Part shown: positions 1-14,596 of the stretch, piece by piece | Position numbering within the stretch: the stretch's first letter is position 1 | Layout of the letters: each line of letters begins with the position of its first letter | NCBI GenBank assembly: GCA_935421135.1 | Contig: OW285187.1 | Span: forward strand, 28,892,429 to 28,956,428 | From: Bugulina stolonifera | Taxonomy: Eukaryota > Bryozoa > Gymnolaemata > Cheilostomatida > Bugulidae | Direction: 5' to 3' | DNA: 64,000 bases | The notes under the pieces: generated by a model | Seen by the model: the letters and a program-made list of their open reading frames with translations, nothing else | Database searches by the model: none | Told to the model about the DNA's origin: nothing | Position numbers and translations under genes: made by a program

Positions 1-1
1 G

Positions 2-2513
<2,512 letters not shown>

Positions 2514-2686
2514 TGAACATCAGCTCAGTTATATGTATACATCTAACAGGAACATTGCTGCTGTCACTGTTCTGTGCATGTACGACAATATGTAGTGCTG
2601 GCAGCTGTTTCAAAACTTTTGTAGTAGTCTGTGTCCAGTGAAGGATTTATTCTGGACTAGACAAGATAATTATTCTTTGGTAAACT

Positions 2687-2692
2687 AATAAA
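2687..2692 (+). terminator. COPS2 poly(A) signal AATAAA
   Basis: A canonical AATAAA hexamer lies about 175 nt downstream of the COPS2 stop. It is the first canonical hexamer I noticed on this strand after the gene. Use is inferred from position only. Confidence 0.5.
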
Positions 2693-3050
2693 ACTCAACA
2701 GGGAACTTTATAAGAAGTAATATTTGTAATTATGAGATTCCCACAAGTTCTGATTAAAATACATGCTTTGAAAACCCAGCAATTAGTGATATAAAAATAA
2801 TAGAATAGTGATACAATATAGAACCTGGAAGTACACAAATGTTATGGGATCTTGGAATGGAACACCTTTGATGGCACCTTTGATACCACTTGATTAGAAA
2901 GCATCTAAAACGGTAAAGTTACAAGTTGATGACTAACTATTCAATGATGAAACTTTGCCAGTACAATGAACATCGATTAGCTTGGGCAATATGTACTATA
3001 TTTTATATATCATATAACTTATTATACCAAGTATATTATGTTATTTGGAT

Positions 3051-3056
3051 TTTATT
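3051..3056 (-). terminator. XPC poly(A) signal (AATAAA on minus strand)
   Basis: TTTATT on the plus strand reads AATAAA on the minus strand, about 40 nt beyond the XPC stop codon at 3093-3095. Its position suits a very short 3' UTR. Confidence 0.5.
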
Positions 3057-3092
3057 GTTTTATATTTAGCACTAGTAACGAAATGCTCACTA

Positions 3093-6000
3093 TTAACCCT
3101 TACCTTCTCCATACTTCTTCCTCAGTCCCTCTCTAATCAGCAAACCTTTGATCACAGTTCTCCAATTACTATACACTCTTTTCTCCCTCTTTTCTCTCTC
3201 TTTCTCTGCTATGTTTGCCTCAAATTCTTCCACAGCAGCCATTAGCACATCCTTATGTTCCTGACACACCACCCAGCCATCCATTCTAATACAGTATATA
3301 AATGCATTATACACTCAGTGTACATGTATATCCATCCACTTCATCCTATATAGGCCTTAGAAACCTGATGTTATGTAAACTAGCAATGGCATAACTTGGT
3401 GTACAAAAAAGAAACCGAGAAAAAAATCTGAATCATTAGAGTTGACTCACACTGGAACTGTCCGGCCTTTCCTAAGGTCCCAGCCAATCATCGCTTCAGC
3501 ATAATCAATTTTGAGTTTTCGAGCAATTCTCCCAATATGAGGACAATCTGCCAAAACAATATAACATAGCCTAATATGTTGGGCAACAGTGTATAAAGCT
3601 GCATTTGCCGGGAATTTAAAACACTAATAAGATTGCAGGATCTTGTAAGTGCATGTACATGTATTTACAATTAATATTACATACACGTACAGTATGTAGA
3701 GTAAGGTACAATATTATAGTAACTATGATGTGATTAATCTTACTTCTCTTACCTTTAATAAGCACACATCCAACAGGAAGCATTTCTGGCTTAAACAACT
3801 CAACATTTCCATAACCATTCTTTGGAACCTTTCCCTAAAAACAGAAACAGGTGATGTTACTACGTAGAGTATCACTGTGAAGTCTATCCAGTATTGGGAG
3901 TATAAATGAAATTCTCACGACTGAGAAACTGTAGACATTGACCATTCAGTTATTACTTTAGACATACATTTTCAGCTACTGGTGGTACAAAGGGCTCGGT
4001 CTGCCACAGGCCATATATAGGTAGAGTAGCTTCAGTTATCTTGACACCATTCTTTATATCCTTCATCTTGGGTCTTGGTTTCACGTATTTGTAAGCTTCT
4101 TCTCCCATCTTTATCTGCCTTGCGTCCTTCAACCAAGTTTCTCTAGAATGAAGCTAGAAAAAAAGTTATGAGAGATCCTGAAGTCTTGAAGACTATCTTA
4201 AGGTAGCGGAAGTCCATTTAATTGAAACATATAAAAAATCCCTAAGGTTTTGGTATCACCTGAATGCAACAAACGAGATTTATTTTTTTAATATTTTCCC
4301 TGTGTTGTTTGATATTCCAACAATAAGGTACACAGGTATATGTGCATACTATATTTATAATATTCTGCACTTTACAAGATTACCAGGCTAAATAGTACTT
4401 ACGGTGTGCACACAACTCCTTGAGTAAATTGGTTCATTTGTTTTTGTGTAACCAAGAGGTATGGCGGTGGGTGGGTATATGGCTTGAAATTTCAAAATAT
4501 GTCGTTCCAGAACGTACCTAACAACAGTAAAAATTATAGAGATCAAAATGTTTCTTGGGATATGGTCATGTAGAGACTAGCAATGTAATACAGTATACTG
4601 CATGTACTATAGCATGGTAATATCATTCTGTAAGGAACAGTAGCAACTCAATTACTCACAGTTGGTGGTCCTTAAATCCACCAATGGTATCTGGGAAAGG
4701 CATTCTCTCTTGGCACTCTACAGAATGGTAAAAAATACTTTGCTTCCAGGCTTCAATAAATCTGATCAACAATAATCAATAATTGCATGTACCATAATCA
4801 AAAACTAATATTGATGATTCAAGTATAAAAAAAAACGGTTACTGATATAATTCAAAATAAATTAGACTAAAACAAGACCTCCGGTATCAGGCATTGCTAA
4901 CAGACAAGCCACAGTTTATACATCGGAAAATTTACCTCTGATTTCTTCATCTTCCTTCAATGTGGCCTTGGACTTTTTAACATGATAAGGAGTTATCATC
5001 TCTTCCCACCAGTCCTGTTCAACTCTCAGCTTGCTGGTAGACAGCAGCCACTTGCTATCATATTTAGGGGTCAAGTCCTTCATTTTACCATCTGAAATGG
5101 AAAGAAACTAGAACTAAGTCTACCTTATAAGTGGCACCATAACACTTGATATAATGTGCTGTCAATTTCATTTTCACCAATTCATAATAACAACATGACT
5201 TGTACTAACACACATACTGTTATCATAACTTTCAATGTAGGTTACTGGCTTGTTTAGTCTGACTTCTATCTCATTCGTATCAGTAACAATGGTACCACTA
5301 CTATCCATTGGTTTCCATGATTGATCAATGTAAATCTCAAGCCATGTCTGCCTGTCGAAATTCTCATTCAAAGTTTCAGGATTATCTAAACATAATAATT
5401 ATATTCATTTATAATAATATTGTCAACAACAGCTGGCTATTCTTACAAACTGACACGATCAACCTAATTTAAACACTGAGATAACAATAGTATATAAATA
5501 CTAAAAAAAACAATAGTATATAAATACTAAAAAAAACAATAGTATATAAATGCTGGACTTATGAGCTATTAGAACTAAATATTGTGTCTGAGGTTTGAAA
5601 TGCAGTGCACTGATCAAACTGGTTGAGTAAAAAGATTGACCCCGACGTGACTCGAACACGCAGCCTTCTGATCTGGAGTCAGACGCGCTACCAATTGCGC
5701 CACGGAGTCTTCATGCTTTGTGTTAAACAGGTGCATACTTAATTATAGTGGCGTTCAAACGCACATGTATTATAACAACATCACCCTATCATAAGTTATA
5801 AGCAACTACACGCGTACTACATTGGAATGTCATGCAAGTAGGTTTTGCTGTCTTCATGTTACTCATTGCAAGATTGATACACTGTCTGAAGAATTCCAAG
5901 CTCCGCCTGATCACTTGCTTAGAATGTAGTGTCAAGTGTATTTACCTGCTTTAAAAAGTTGAGCTGCTCCTTTCCCCTTAGATCTACAAATTCAAAAAGT

Positions 6001-9000
6001 GATGCTTTTCATTTTATATTTGTCCCCGAGAAGAAGCTATACCTACATGCATGCACATTTAAGATTTACAACAGATTTATATGGCGTACATAATAATATA
6101 GTGGGAAAAATACGATTTTACACTGTTCTTTTCCACTTATATATAAGAATTTTTACTTGTTAGACTTGCCAGCTTGGATTACCTATTGATATTTTACTGT
6201 AGGAGTAAAACCAGCAATTTCCTAGAATGATGAATAATGGGGAAGAGAATTCTGGGAGCAATGGTAAACCGAGGTATCTGTATCAAATTATCTCTCACGA
6301 TTATTTACTCCTTCTGATGCGTGCCACCGATTCAGTGATATAATTATTGCTTTTAACTGGGGTTATCTTATTTTGACAACAACCCCACAACAAGTTGTAT
6401 AACCATCACTGTAACCCACAACTGGAGAGCATCAGATTGACTATCAGTGCTTTTCCATGCTTCGTATTTTGCTTCGTATTTAGCTTCATATTTAAAATAC
6501 GAAGGATGAAATTGGCGAAAAATACGTATTTCCTGACTTTTGTAAGAGCAAGCTCCTTTGAGCGCGAGACTTCGTACTTCCGAAAATACGTAGGGATTTT
6601 TATTGCTTCGTAGGATGGAAGTGACATTCTTCGAATTTGAGCTCGCTAATGTACAAGTACTAGTTAGTAGTACACTATCTTTGGCTGGCGCAATAGTCTT
6701 CACACTTGAATAACTGCTTGTTAATAACTACATTATGCTATGACGTCAGTTTGGCTGTGCGCTCCTTGTTGCGGTTGAATTCACATTAGACAACGCGTAG
6801 CTATTTTCAACTCCTGAGGTTATTGTACTATGATGCCATAGGCGGGGAAACTTAAATGCGTTTGCCATAAAACAGTTGAACAACATACGAAGCATGGAAT
6901 TAGACCGGAATGGAGCTTCGAAGGGTGAAACAACTCCCTCCGAAGGAAAATACGAAGCATGGAAAAGCACTGTATATAACTTTCATCCTGAAATTGTGTG
7001 GAATTATTTGAAGAACAGACAACTCCGAACCTGGTGAGGCACTGCAGTTATTATTGGGTGGACAGTATTGAGCGAGATCACTTGTATGAACACTAACATA
7101 TAAATATCTAGCTTTTGGTTGGTTCTGTAAACTATTCATATCCTGGAAAGTAAGGACATGGGAGAGGGGGGACATTGGGGGGGGGGATGTTCATGACACA
7201 ATCACAAATTAAAAACATGACAAGTCACATCACATACTTGTTTTGTTTCCCAGTGGAGGATTTAGTCCGACTTGAGCTAGGCTGAGGATTAGAAGTTTTC
7301 TGGAGCTTTTTGAAGTGATTGATCTGAAATGGTGTTGGATACCAGGCTATACAGAGGCGTGTAGCGGCACCCATAGCTCTCAGCACACTGACCATCAGCT
7401 GTGATAATAAGCATATACATTTGTGAGTTTTCAAGTATGACATATATGCATATAAATTGAATGCATCATATAGAGATAGTAATACCATACACGGTGCCTT
7501 CCAGTCAGTTGTGGCTATTGAAAAGAACAGTATGCTTGCCTCTAATCCAGCATGTTATCGGAGACTGTTGCAATGCCACCTCCAGAACTGTTTCTAATCT
7601 GGTATATGGTAAAACACCAGTAACAGTTATTGCTGCTAGAGAAGCATTGGGAACAGGGAGGTTTCACTTACCAGAATATACTCATCATTTCTGGTTAGGA
7701 CTCCAGTGTTGATCCCCTCAACAAGTGTTTGCAACTACAAAGATTTTGAAATTAAATAACAAATTCCTCATCGCGCAATGCACTGCACAAACAGCTACAA
7801 GGTGTATTAAACCAGTATCAGAGTATTATATAAAACAGTGAACATTTCAAACTCACATTTCATCACATGTGCCAAAAGACGGCGTTTTAAAGAGAAACAC
7901 CACAATCACAAAACACATCGCCACTTTTATTAGCTTACTACAATCTAAAATGTAACTCACAAGTGTAACTGTGTTTATACAGCCTTGCTGAGTTGTGACT
8001 AGTTCAGATGGTTCAAGTGTAACCTTTTCCTTTAGTTTGGATATGACATCAGCAAGGTTGGACTGCGTACACTGCTTGCCTTTGAGAACAGCTTTACCAA
8101 ATATAGACAAAGATATAGCTTTGAGGAGAGGATCATTACAGACATCATTGACGAGTCGTCCATGCACTAACAGGCACATCAACTCAATCTACAAATAATA
8201 CAATATTGCAACTAGACTCATGATATATGATAATAAAAGATACAGTATCTGTGAGCGAAAATAAAGAAAATAGATATAGCAGATAGGTTTCCACATGTGT
8301 AAAACGCCACACTGATTTTCGCCAGGTCTTGCAAAAATTGTAAGTATTAAAACCGTTTTTGTAATCAACTGACATGAAAAGCGAAGATACCAGCATAGTT
8401 ACCGGTATTTTGCATACAAATAAATTATTACCTATAATACCTGTCAACATTATTGTATCTAGTTTAGACAAGTATTCACCTTGTGGACACACTCATGCTG
8501 CTCTCTTTGATATCGTCTCCATAACATTTTAGCATAATCAACCCAGTCAAATTTCTTTCTATAAATGGTAAAATTTATAAATATATAAATGAACGAGATT
8601 ATAAAATTTAATACTATCTTCCATTTGTTTGAAGTCTTGTACAGTAGTAAAAGTGGTCATCATTCATGAGACCATAAAAATATTATGTGTACAGAGAAAA
8701 ATACTCACTTCTTCTTTACTCCAGTAATATCGACAGTAATCTTGAGATCCCTTTTGATGAGATGGCTGGTAGAATCTATTGATGTAAAACAACAAGTACT
8801 ATGCGCAGGTTAACAAAATGTACTTGAGTCAATGAAATTAAAATACAATTATTTGTCTGATTCAAAACTTATCTATGAGAAGATTAAGTAAAATGACATC
8901 ATAGTAAATTTGCTTATCTTGATAAACATAGACTTACCTTCAACTTCCTCCCAGTCAGCTCCATCATCACTGGATGAGTCATCAGCACTTTTTGCAGTTT

Positions 9001-9853
9001 TATTTGCTGCTTTTGTGACTTTGCCCCGATAACTAACGGCAGCGGCATGAGCTAGTTTCTTATTCTCCTTGGCTGAAATTCTTGGTTTAGACTTGGCCAA
9101 CTCAAACTCAGAAAGAACTTTTGATGATTTTGAACGTGAAGTGTGAGGCATCGGCTTTTGACAAGATCTGACTCTTGCAGTTGGAGTACCATCATCCTCT
9201 TTGCCATCAGGTTTTCCATCATTGCTCTGACCTGTAGACTTCCTTTTTCCGGCGGATTTTTTAGGAACATGTTTGAAAGAGTCTGAACTACTTTCGGAGC
9301 TTGCTTCACAGTCACTTGCAGAATCAGTATCTTTTTCACTGCTTTGAGATTCTTTATATGAAACTTTTCCAATGCCTCGCCGTTTCGGTCGCCCCTTTGC
9401 TTTTCTGGACATGACTTTCACATGGTCTTCACTAGATGATACAAGCTTAGTGAGAGGCTTCAGCACCCTCCCACCACACATATTTGTGTCTGTTGCTATA
9501 CCTGGAACTCCTCTTTGCCGAACATGGACTTTTTTCTTGATAGCTTTTTCTTCATGTGAAACATCAAAATCCTCTTCTTTAGTACCAACACTCACTTCAG
9601 CCTTTTTCCTTTGCCCTCTAGAAAGGCTGCGAGTTGTTTTCTTTACATCATTGTTATTATCTTCAATATTCAATTCTACTGGAGTTAAACGAACTACAGG
9701 CTGCTGTGAGGCTAACGAGCTCCTTCGGGGTTTTTTAGCGATTGGTTCTGTCCCGGTGTGTGATTGAGAATTCCTAAGTCGTGTTTTGCGTCTAGATATT
9801 TGGTTCATCATGAGAGCAAGTTTTTGTGCAGGGCTGAAAAGGTCTGCCGGCAT
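3093..9853 (-). CDS. XPC: XPC, DNA damage sensor of nucleotide excision repair
   Basis: XPC binds helix-distorting lesions and recruits TFIIH in global-genome repair. Fifteen exons, 5' to 3': 8938-9853, 8709-8775, 8480-8558, 7961-8188, 7672-7734, 7238-7398, 5946-5983, 5218-5385, 4936-5091, 4660-4717, 4403-4517, 3968-4154, 3753-3834, 3451-3547, 3093-3285. The first ~300 residues are basic/acidic and low complexity, ending in the conserved DWEEVE string (Trp301) that in human XPC contacts the TFIIH p62 PH domain. The transglutaminase-like domain follows ([14 protein letters not shown] region), then the Rad4 beta-hairpin domains: [57 protein letters not shown] and [13 protein letters not shown]. 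The exon at 3968-4154 carries one base too many (see findings). Using an AG 13 nt further in (exon 3968-4141) gives an open 864-residue frame. Human XPC is 940 aa. Confidence 0.95.
5637..5709 (-). tRNA. tRNA-Trp (CCA)
   Basis: This is a 73-nt cloverleaf on the minus strand. The acceptor stem GACTCCG pairs with CGGGGTC, the D-arm contains GGCGCAATTGGTAGCGC, the anticodon loop CTCCAGA gives anticodon CCA, and the T-arm is CGTG-TTCGAGT-CACG. The A73 discriminator is followed on the minus strand by a T5 run, the Pol III terminator. It has no intron. It sits in XPC intron 7 (5386-5945) in the same orientation as XPC. Confidence 0.95.
6446..6971. mobile_element. Non-autonomous DNA transposon with perfect 25-bp TIRs
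   Basis: The left end (6446-6470) begins AGTGCTTTTCCATGCTTCGT and the right end (6947-6971) is its exact 25-bp reverse complement. Pairing extends one more base on each side (C...G). The ~526-bp interior is rich in further CTTCGTA/TACGAAG copies in both orientations and has no transposase ORF. It lies in the 1.25-kb intron 6 of XPC. No clear target-site duplication is visible (TAT flanks both sides), so the superfamily is unassigned. Confidence 0.8.
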
Positions 9854-11548
9854 TTAATTATCTTATTCTATGCAGATTACAATTCTATGTTATGACTAGC
9901 TTGAATACTATTCTTGAGATTGACTTTGAATGACGCACTCTCTAAAAGAACAGGGTGAATAATAAAAAAACAGGTGATCTCTGTCTACCAACTACTACAG
10001 GTTACACTGTTGTACAAGACTGAGCAGCAGAGAAAGCAAATATTTGATAGCTGTTCCTAGACTTACATCCATGATAACCAAAGAAGGTAGTGAAAACAGC
10101 CATTTCTACTCATTCAGAATGAAGGAATACCTCCACTCATAGAAACTGGATGTGTGCTTGGAAAGATTAGAGTAAGAGCAAAAAGGTGTAAACACACAAG
10201 AGCGTTTTCGACGCAGGGTTTTGTTAGCAAGCGTCAAACGCTATGGCTTTGATAAACACGAGGCGAACGGAGCGAGAAGCAATTTGCCAATTAGCGAATG
10301 ATATTTCAGTGTGTATTAACACTGTGATAACTTACATGTTTATGTTTACTACGTTTAACAGCCAGTCACTTGCGAGCGAATCATCCCAATACTTTTATTG
10401 AAACAGCTCTAGTGTTTTGACAGCGCTGGCACCTGGGCGATTTGCAAGCGGTGAATTCGCTCCAAAACGCTCTTGTTTGTTTCCCTTTTAAAGTCTTCAT
10501 GAAAAAGGCAATCTATGCTAACTAATTCCTCAGTCTAGAAGAACAACTACCACACCAGAAGAAAAAAAGATTATTATTGACGGTATCTTTCAACAAAAAG
10601 GATGAAAATGCCTTAGAAATAATCGGTAAAGGAACATTTCGAAAAATACAGTTCAAAACAGGACGCTTCACAATCGAACAGTTCGAAACAGAACAGTTTA
10701 AAACTGTGTAGATTACATTTGGAAGAACACAACTCACAAATAACTAATTTTGATTAATTAATTTATTTAATCAAATAAGAGAAAAATCGAAATACTATAC
10801 TCACACTGACCTACTAGGACGCATAATGAGTCCACAGATGCATTTTAGAGAAACAATTGCTAGTTGTGGAAGCTAGACGCATATATACTCATTTTATGGA
10901 AGCTGGACTTATTTATTTGCTACAGTGAGCTGTGCTTTTAATCCAGCCAATAAATAGCCTATTTGGCTTAGCTTAGTCCTCTAAGTATTGTTTAAATTTC
11001 TAGGGAGTTGTCATCTTTTATGTCTCAAACATTTTAGTAGACTTCATTCTGCTAAATATAATATTATATGAAAGTTGGTCTGACAATGTAATAGAATACA
11101 ATGTGTAGATAGAAATTCAGGATACTTTTTTATCAATCTAGTCAAATTAGGCCTGGTAGTTCAACTAAAGCTAATAATGATAAAAATACTATAATGCATC
11201 CTACTATTTAAAACATAAAATTATATGCAATTTGATATGAGTACAGAAAATTTTTTACCATGTCATTTGTACAGACATTTTTCAGCAAAAATCCTGAAAA
11301 ATTTTCCTTGAACATGTTGAACTCCTTTTTTTATTTTTTCAACTCATTTCTACAAATTTTGATTGGTCACCCCGACTATAGGGCCTACTAGTCTATAAAT
11401 TGAAATCTGGAGTTGAGGTTCGGCGTTTCAAACAGACGCAAATTTGAAATCATCAATCATCAATGCATGTTATAGCAAAGTTTATAAAATTATATATGAA
11501 GGAATTTTGGTTTTAGTATTAGTATAGTTATAATTAGTAGTCTAAAAA
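9854..11548. other. Intergenic region upstream of XPC
   Basis: About 1.7 kb lies between the XPC start and the LINE reverse-transcriptase ORF. It contains the XPC 5' flank and one MITE (10181-10489). The rest is AT-rich with no supported gene; the short ORFs here lack homology, codon character or splice context. Confidence 0.6.
10181..10489. mobile_element. ~300-bp MITE, copy 1
   Basis: The ends read AAAAGGTGTAAACACACAAG and, at the right, the complement of a similar sequence, followed inward on both sides by GAGCGTTTT. The length (~309 bp), termini and an internal GTTTATGTTTACTACG block match the element at 39708-40011. That copy carries the block in inverted order, so the two copies lie in opposite orientation. 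There is no coding capacity. Confidence 0.75.
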
Positions 11549-13270
11549 ATGTTTAAAAAACTTAAGAAAGATTTTATGATAAGCAAATTATTTGATCCTT
11601 TGAGCCAGGGAGACTCTAAACCATTTTTTAGATACGTAAAAGAAATTAAGGGTAACAACAATGCTATACTATCCTTGACAAACAGTGACGGAAAAATTTC
11701 TACCAGTATGAGTGACATAACTAATATCTTAAATACCTCCTTTCAGAGTGTTTTTACACGTGCTTGTAGCCCACCTAAACTGCCTAGTGTCAATGACATT
11801 GATATTCATATCAATGAAGAAGGTGTATTAAACCTGATCAAATCACTTAGGAATGGAAAAGCCCCTGGGCCAGATGGGTTAAATAAACAGAAATTATGCA
11901 TAGCTCCTGAATCAATTGCACCTTTATTGACATGCATCTACAACTACTCTTTAAAGACAGGTAAATTACCTACAGAATGGAAATTGGCATATGTCACGCC
12001 AATTTTTAAACAAGGTGATCGCACAAAACCATCCAACTACCGCCCAATTTCACTAACATCTATTTGTTGCAAAATGATGGAGCACATCATACTTCACAAC
12101 ATGCAGGAAAGTTTGAACAACCTACTTTCTATATATCAACATGGCTTTCGTAAACATATGTCTTGCACAACGCAGCTAGCCTGTGTTACACATGATATTT
12201 TACTTAACTTGGACAAAGGTATACCGACACATGCTATAGTACTGGATTTCTCCAAGGCTTTCGATGTTGTACCACATCATATATTAATCCAAAAAATGAT
12301 CAAATATAACATTAATCCCGCAATAATAAGGTGGATCTCGTCTTTTCTCCTAGATCGCAATCAACAAGTACTCATAAATGGATTCAAATCTAGCACAGCT
12401 GCTGTTACTTCAGGAGTACCTCAGGGCAGTGTGTTGGGTCCAGCATTATTTTCACTGTTCATTAATGACATTGTAGAATGCATAAAGTACAGCAATATCA
12501 GACTGTTTGCAGATGACACTCTTCTGTACTCTGGGGTCATCAATGATGGTGATTGTGCCAAACTGCAACATGACCTAAATATGCTACATAACTGGAGTAT
12601 CAAAAACGGAATGAATTTTAATGTGTTGAAAAGTAATGTTATAATTTTTAGTAACAGTGGCAACTCATTACAGCGTGACTATTTCTTAAATGGGAGGCTT
12701 TTAAAGCAGTGTAATTCTATAAAATATCTAGGGATATACCTGGCAAGTGATATGAAATGGCACATTCATGTTGATTATATTATTGGGAAAGCACTAAAAA
12801 TTTTAGGACTTATAAAATACACTCTATATGATGCTCCTGAATCCATCAAACTTCTTGCTTACAACACGTTATGCAAGCCATTGCTGGAATATGCCTGTCC
12901 TGTGTGGGATCCTGCATCGCAGGGTCTAATACATAGAATTGAGGCAGTCCAAAGCAAGGCTGTACGATTTATTAAAAACCTTAAAGGCAGAGATTGTTCG
13001 ATCTCTGACAGTAAAAAACAGCTAAATCTTGTTTCATTGAACAAGATTAGGCAGACTCGAAGAATATCTCTTTTCCACACCATCTTGGAGCATGAATCTC
13101 TATTTTCAAATCTTCTATCTACACTTGATCTAATGAAAGGAACGCATGATTTTAACACCAGACATGCTAATGTTTTCAATTCTGTTGCCTGTCACACTAA
13201 CAAATTTCTGCACAGCTTTCTGATCAGAACTGCTCGGGAGCTCCGCACTGGTGAGATCATAGCGGACTAA
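11549..13270 (+). CDS. Non-LTR retrotransposon reverse transcriptase (5'-truncated LINE)
   Basis: This uninterrupted 573-residue ORF carries the classical LINE RT blocks: GKAPGPDGLN (~residue 103), PIFKQGDRTKPSNYRPISL, HGFRKHMSCTTQLA, AIVLDFSKAFDVVPH, SGVPQGSVLGPALFSLFIND and the catalytic FADD (~residue 324). These are followed by the KYLGIYL and YACPVWDPASQG...VQSKAVRFI thumb and C-terminal segments. An AP-endonuclease domain would be expected N-terminal to this and is absent. A TAA lies just upstream in frame, so the copy is 5'-truncated and the first Met is probably not native. The CR1/L2/jockey-like group is suggested but not settled. The intact frame implies a young insertion. Confidence 0.93.
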   Translation: MFKKLKKDFMISKLFDPLSQGDSKPFFRYVKEIKGNNNAILSLTNSDGKISTSMSDITNILNTSFQSVFTRACSPPKLPSVNDIDIHINEEGVLNLIKSLRNGKAPGPDGLNKQKLCIAPESIAPLLTCIYNYSLKTGKLPTEWKLAYVTPIFKQGDRTKPSNYRPISLTSICCKMMEHIILHNMQESLNNLLSIYQHGFRKHMSCTTQLACVTHDILLNLDKGIPTHAIVLDFSKAFDVVPHHILIQKMIKYNINPAIIRWISSFLLDRNQQVLINGFKSSTAAVTSGVPQGSVLGPALFSLFINDIVECIKYSNIRLFADDTLLYSGVINDGDCAKLQHDLNMLHNWSIKNGMNFNVLKSNVIIFSNSGNSLQRDYFLNGRLLKQCNSIKYLGIYLASDMKWHIHVDYIIGKALKILGLIKYTLYDAPESIKLLAYNTLCKPLLEYACPVWDPASQGLIHRIEAVQSKAVRFIKNLKGRDCSISDSKKQLNLVSLNKIRQTRRISLFHTILEHESLFSNLLSTLDLMKGTHDFNTRHANVFNSVACHTNKFLHSFLIRTARELRTGEIIAD

Positions 13271-13332
13271 TAAAAAAAGACCTACAACTCTGATAGTTCC
13301 TCTTTTCCCCTACCCTGGGGTCTAGGAGCTTA

Positions 13333-13373
13333 ACCAAGACAAGACAAGACAAGACAAGACAAGACAAGACAAG
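13333..13373 (+). repeat. (ACAAG)n tail of the LINE
   Basis: About eight tandem ACAAG units start 60 nt after the RT stop codon. Several LINE clades end in a short tandem repeat rather than poly(A), so this probably marks the 3' end of the element at 11549. Confidence 0.75.
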
Positions 13374-14596
13374 TCTTAGTCTAGTCTGCAAACGACAAAT
13401 GGTGAGCGAGTCTTTTCCCAAGCTATAAACAAAAGTGGGGAGCATTTGCTACACATACACTGCACCAATATTAATATAATAAGCCTGTCTAATCCAAGGA
13501 GTACTTACTCCTTGCCTGATCTTATGGCTTATTTATTAAAATAAAAATTACATGCAAAATCAAATAGTTTGTATAAGTAAGTATTGTATTGTTTAGCCTA
13601 GATGTATGTAGGCTAATGCAAACAGGTGGGGTGACTAGAACTGTGAATATATTGATATCAAGCAAATGACCATAGATGATAGAAACTTATTTGATTTAAT
13701 ACCCTCTGGTGGTTTGTCAAAGACCTTATTTCATATTTGTACCAGGTGAAACAAGGAGTAAATATAAAAGGGTTGAAAAATACTAATTCACGTGGTCTCT
13801 TGTAACATCATTGATTATCATTTTGCTACAGCCTGTGCTCTCACAACAGTGTGTCCTTACATCGGTTTTTATTACTTTTTTATGGAGCGGGTTGCTTTTG
13901 TTCAAGTTCAGAACGTCAGTCTGGTAACGTAAAAAATTGTTGTATAACACATTTCTTACTGCAAGGTTACTGCACGTGTTTAAAAATCAAAGCCGTTGAT
14001 TGGCTCCATGGACTCCTCTATGATTGGCAGAAGATGGTTGATGTGATAGGATTGGCTTCACTGAACTGAGTATAGTTCAGCAATTAATTTTTTCAAAGAC
14101 TGTTTTCGCAGTCCGTCACTGCAATGTAGCGCATCGGCAACGACCTTATGGTTGCATGCAATAGTTTACGCCTGAACGCAGGGCTTTTGATCATAAGTCG
14201 TTTCCATATGGTTGTTTCCATATAGTTATCTCCCCTCTATGGTTGTTCCTCAAAGATACATGTATTTAGAGCGGACAACTTTTATTTATAAACAAGGAGT
14301 AGCTGGTGACTCCCATTAATATGCAAAATAATTAGAAATTGTCTCCTCTCAATTACTGTTGCTGTTTGTCAACTGAGAGAAGATAACTCTATAGGAGCAG
14401 CCTGTCTGCCATTTGGGCCTGTTTTGTTCCTACTCCAATCATCTACACTAATTTAACACGATAATTAAATAGAGAAGGCATAATATAATTATTTATAATG
14501 TATTGGAGTGAAAAATATATAAGATCACATAATCATCCTGTTAGAATACATAGTCATGTTGTTTATTTATTGATGGTGGACATGTACTGGATCAAA
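13374..14596. other. Gene-poor spacer between the LINE and the short IQANK1-like gene
   Basis: I see no supported coding exon here. TTTATT at 14572 and 14576 reads AATAAA on the minus strand, about 20 nt past the stop of the short IQANK1-like gene, and is its likely poly(A) signal. The remainder is ordinary AT-rich DNA. Confidence 0.5.

Larger units (their letters stand above)
2514..3092. other. Convergent intergenic region between COPS2 and XPC
   Basis: These 579 bp between two converging stop codons hold the 3' UTRs of both genes. I see a poly(A) signal for each (2687 on +, 3051 on -) and no other coding signal. Confidence 0.7.

Noticed and set aside
8184..8492. Minus-strand 102-codon ORF between XPC exons
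   Set aside because: It spans intron 3 of XPC, and its composition is intron-like. The XPC frame splices around it.
9052..9767. ORFs of 106 and 131 codons overlapping XPC exon 1
   Set aside because: Both are other-frame readings of a lysine/serine-rich coding exon. Only the 9853-start frame joins the rest of XPC.
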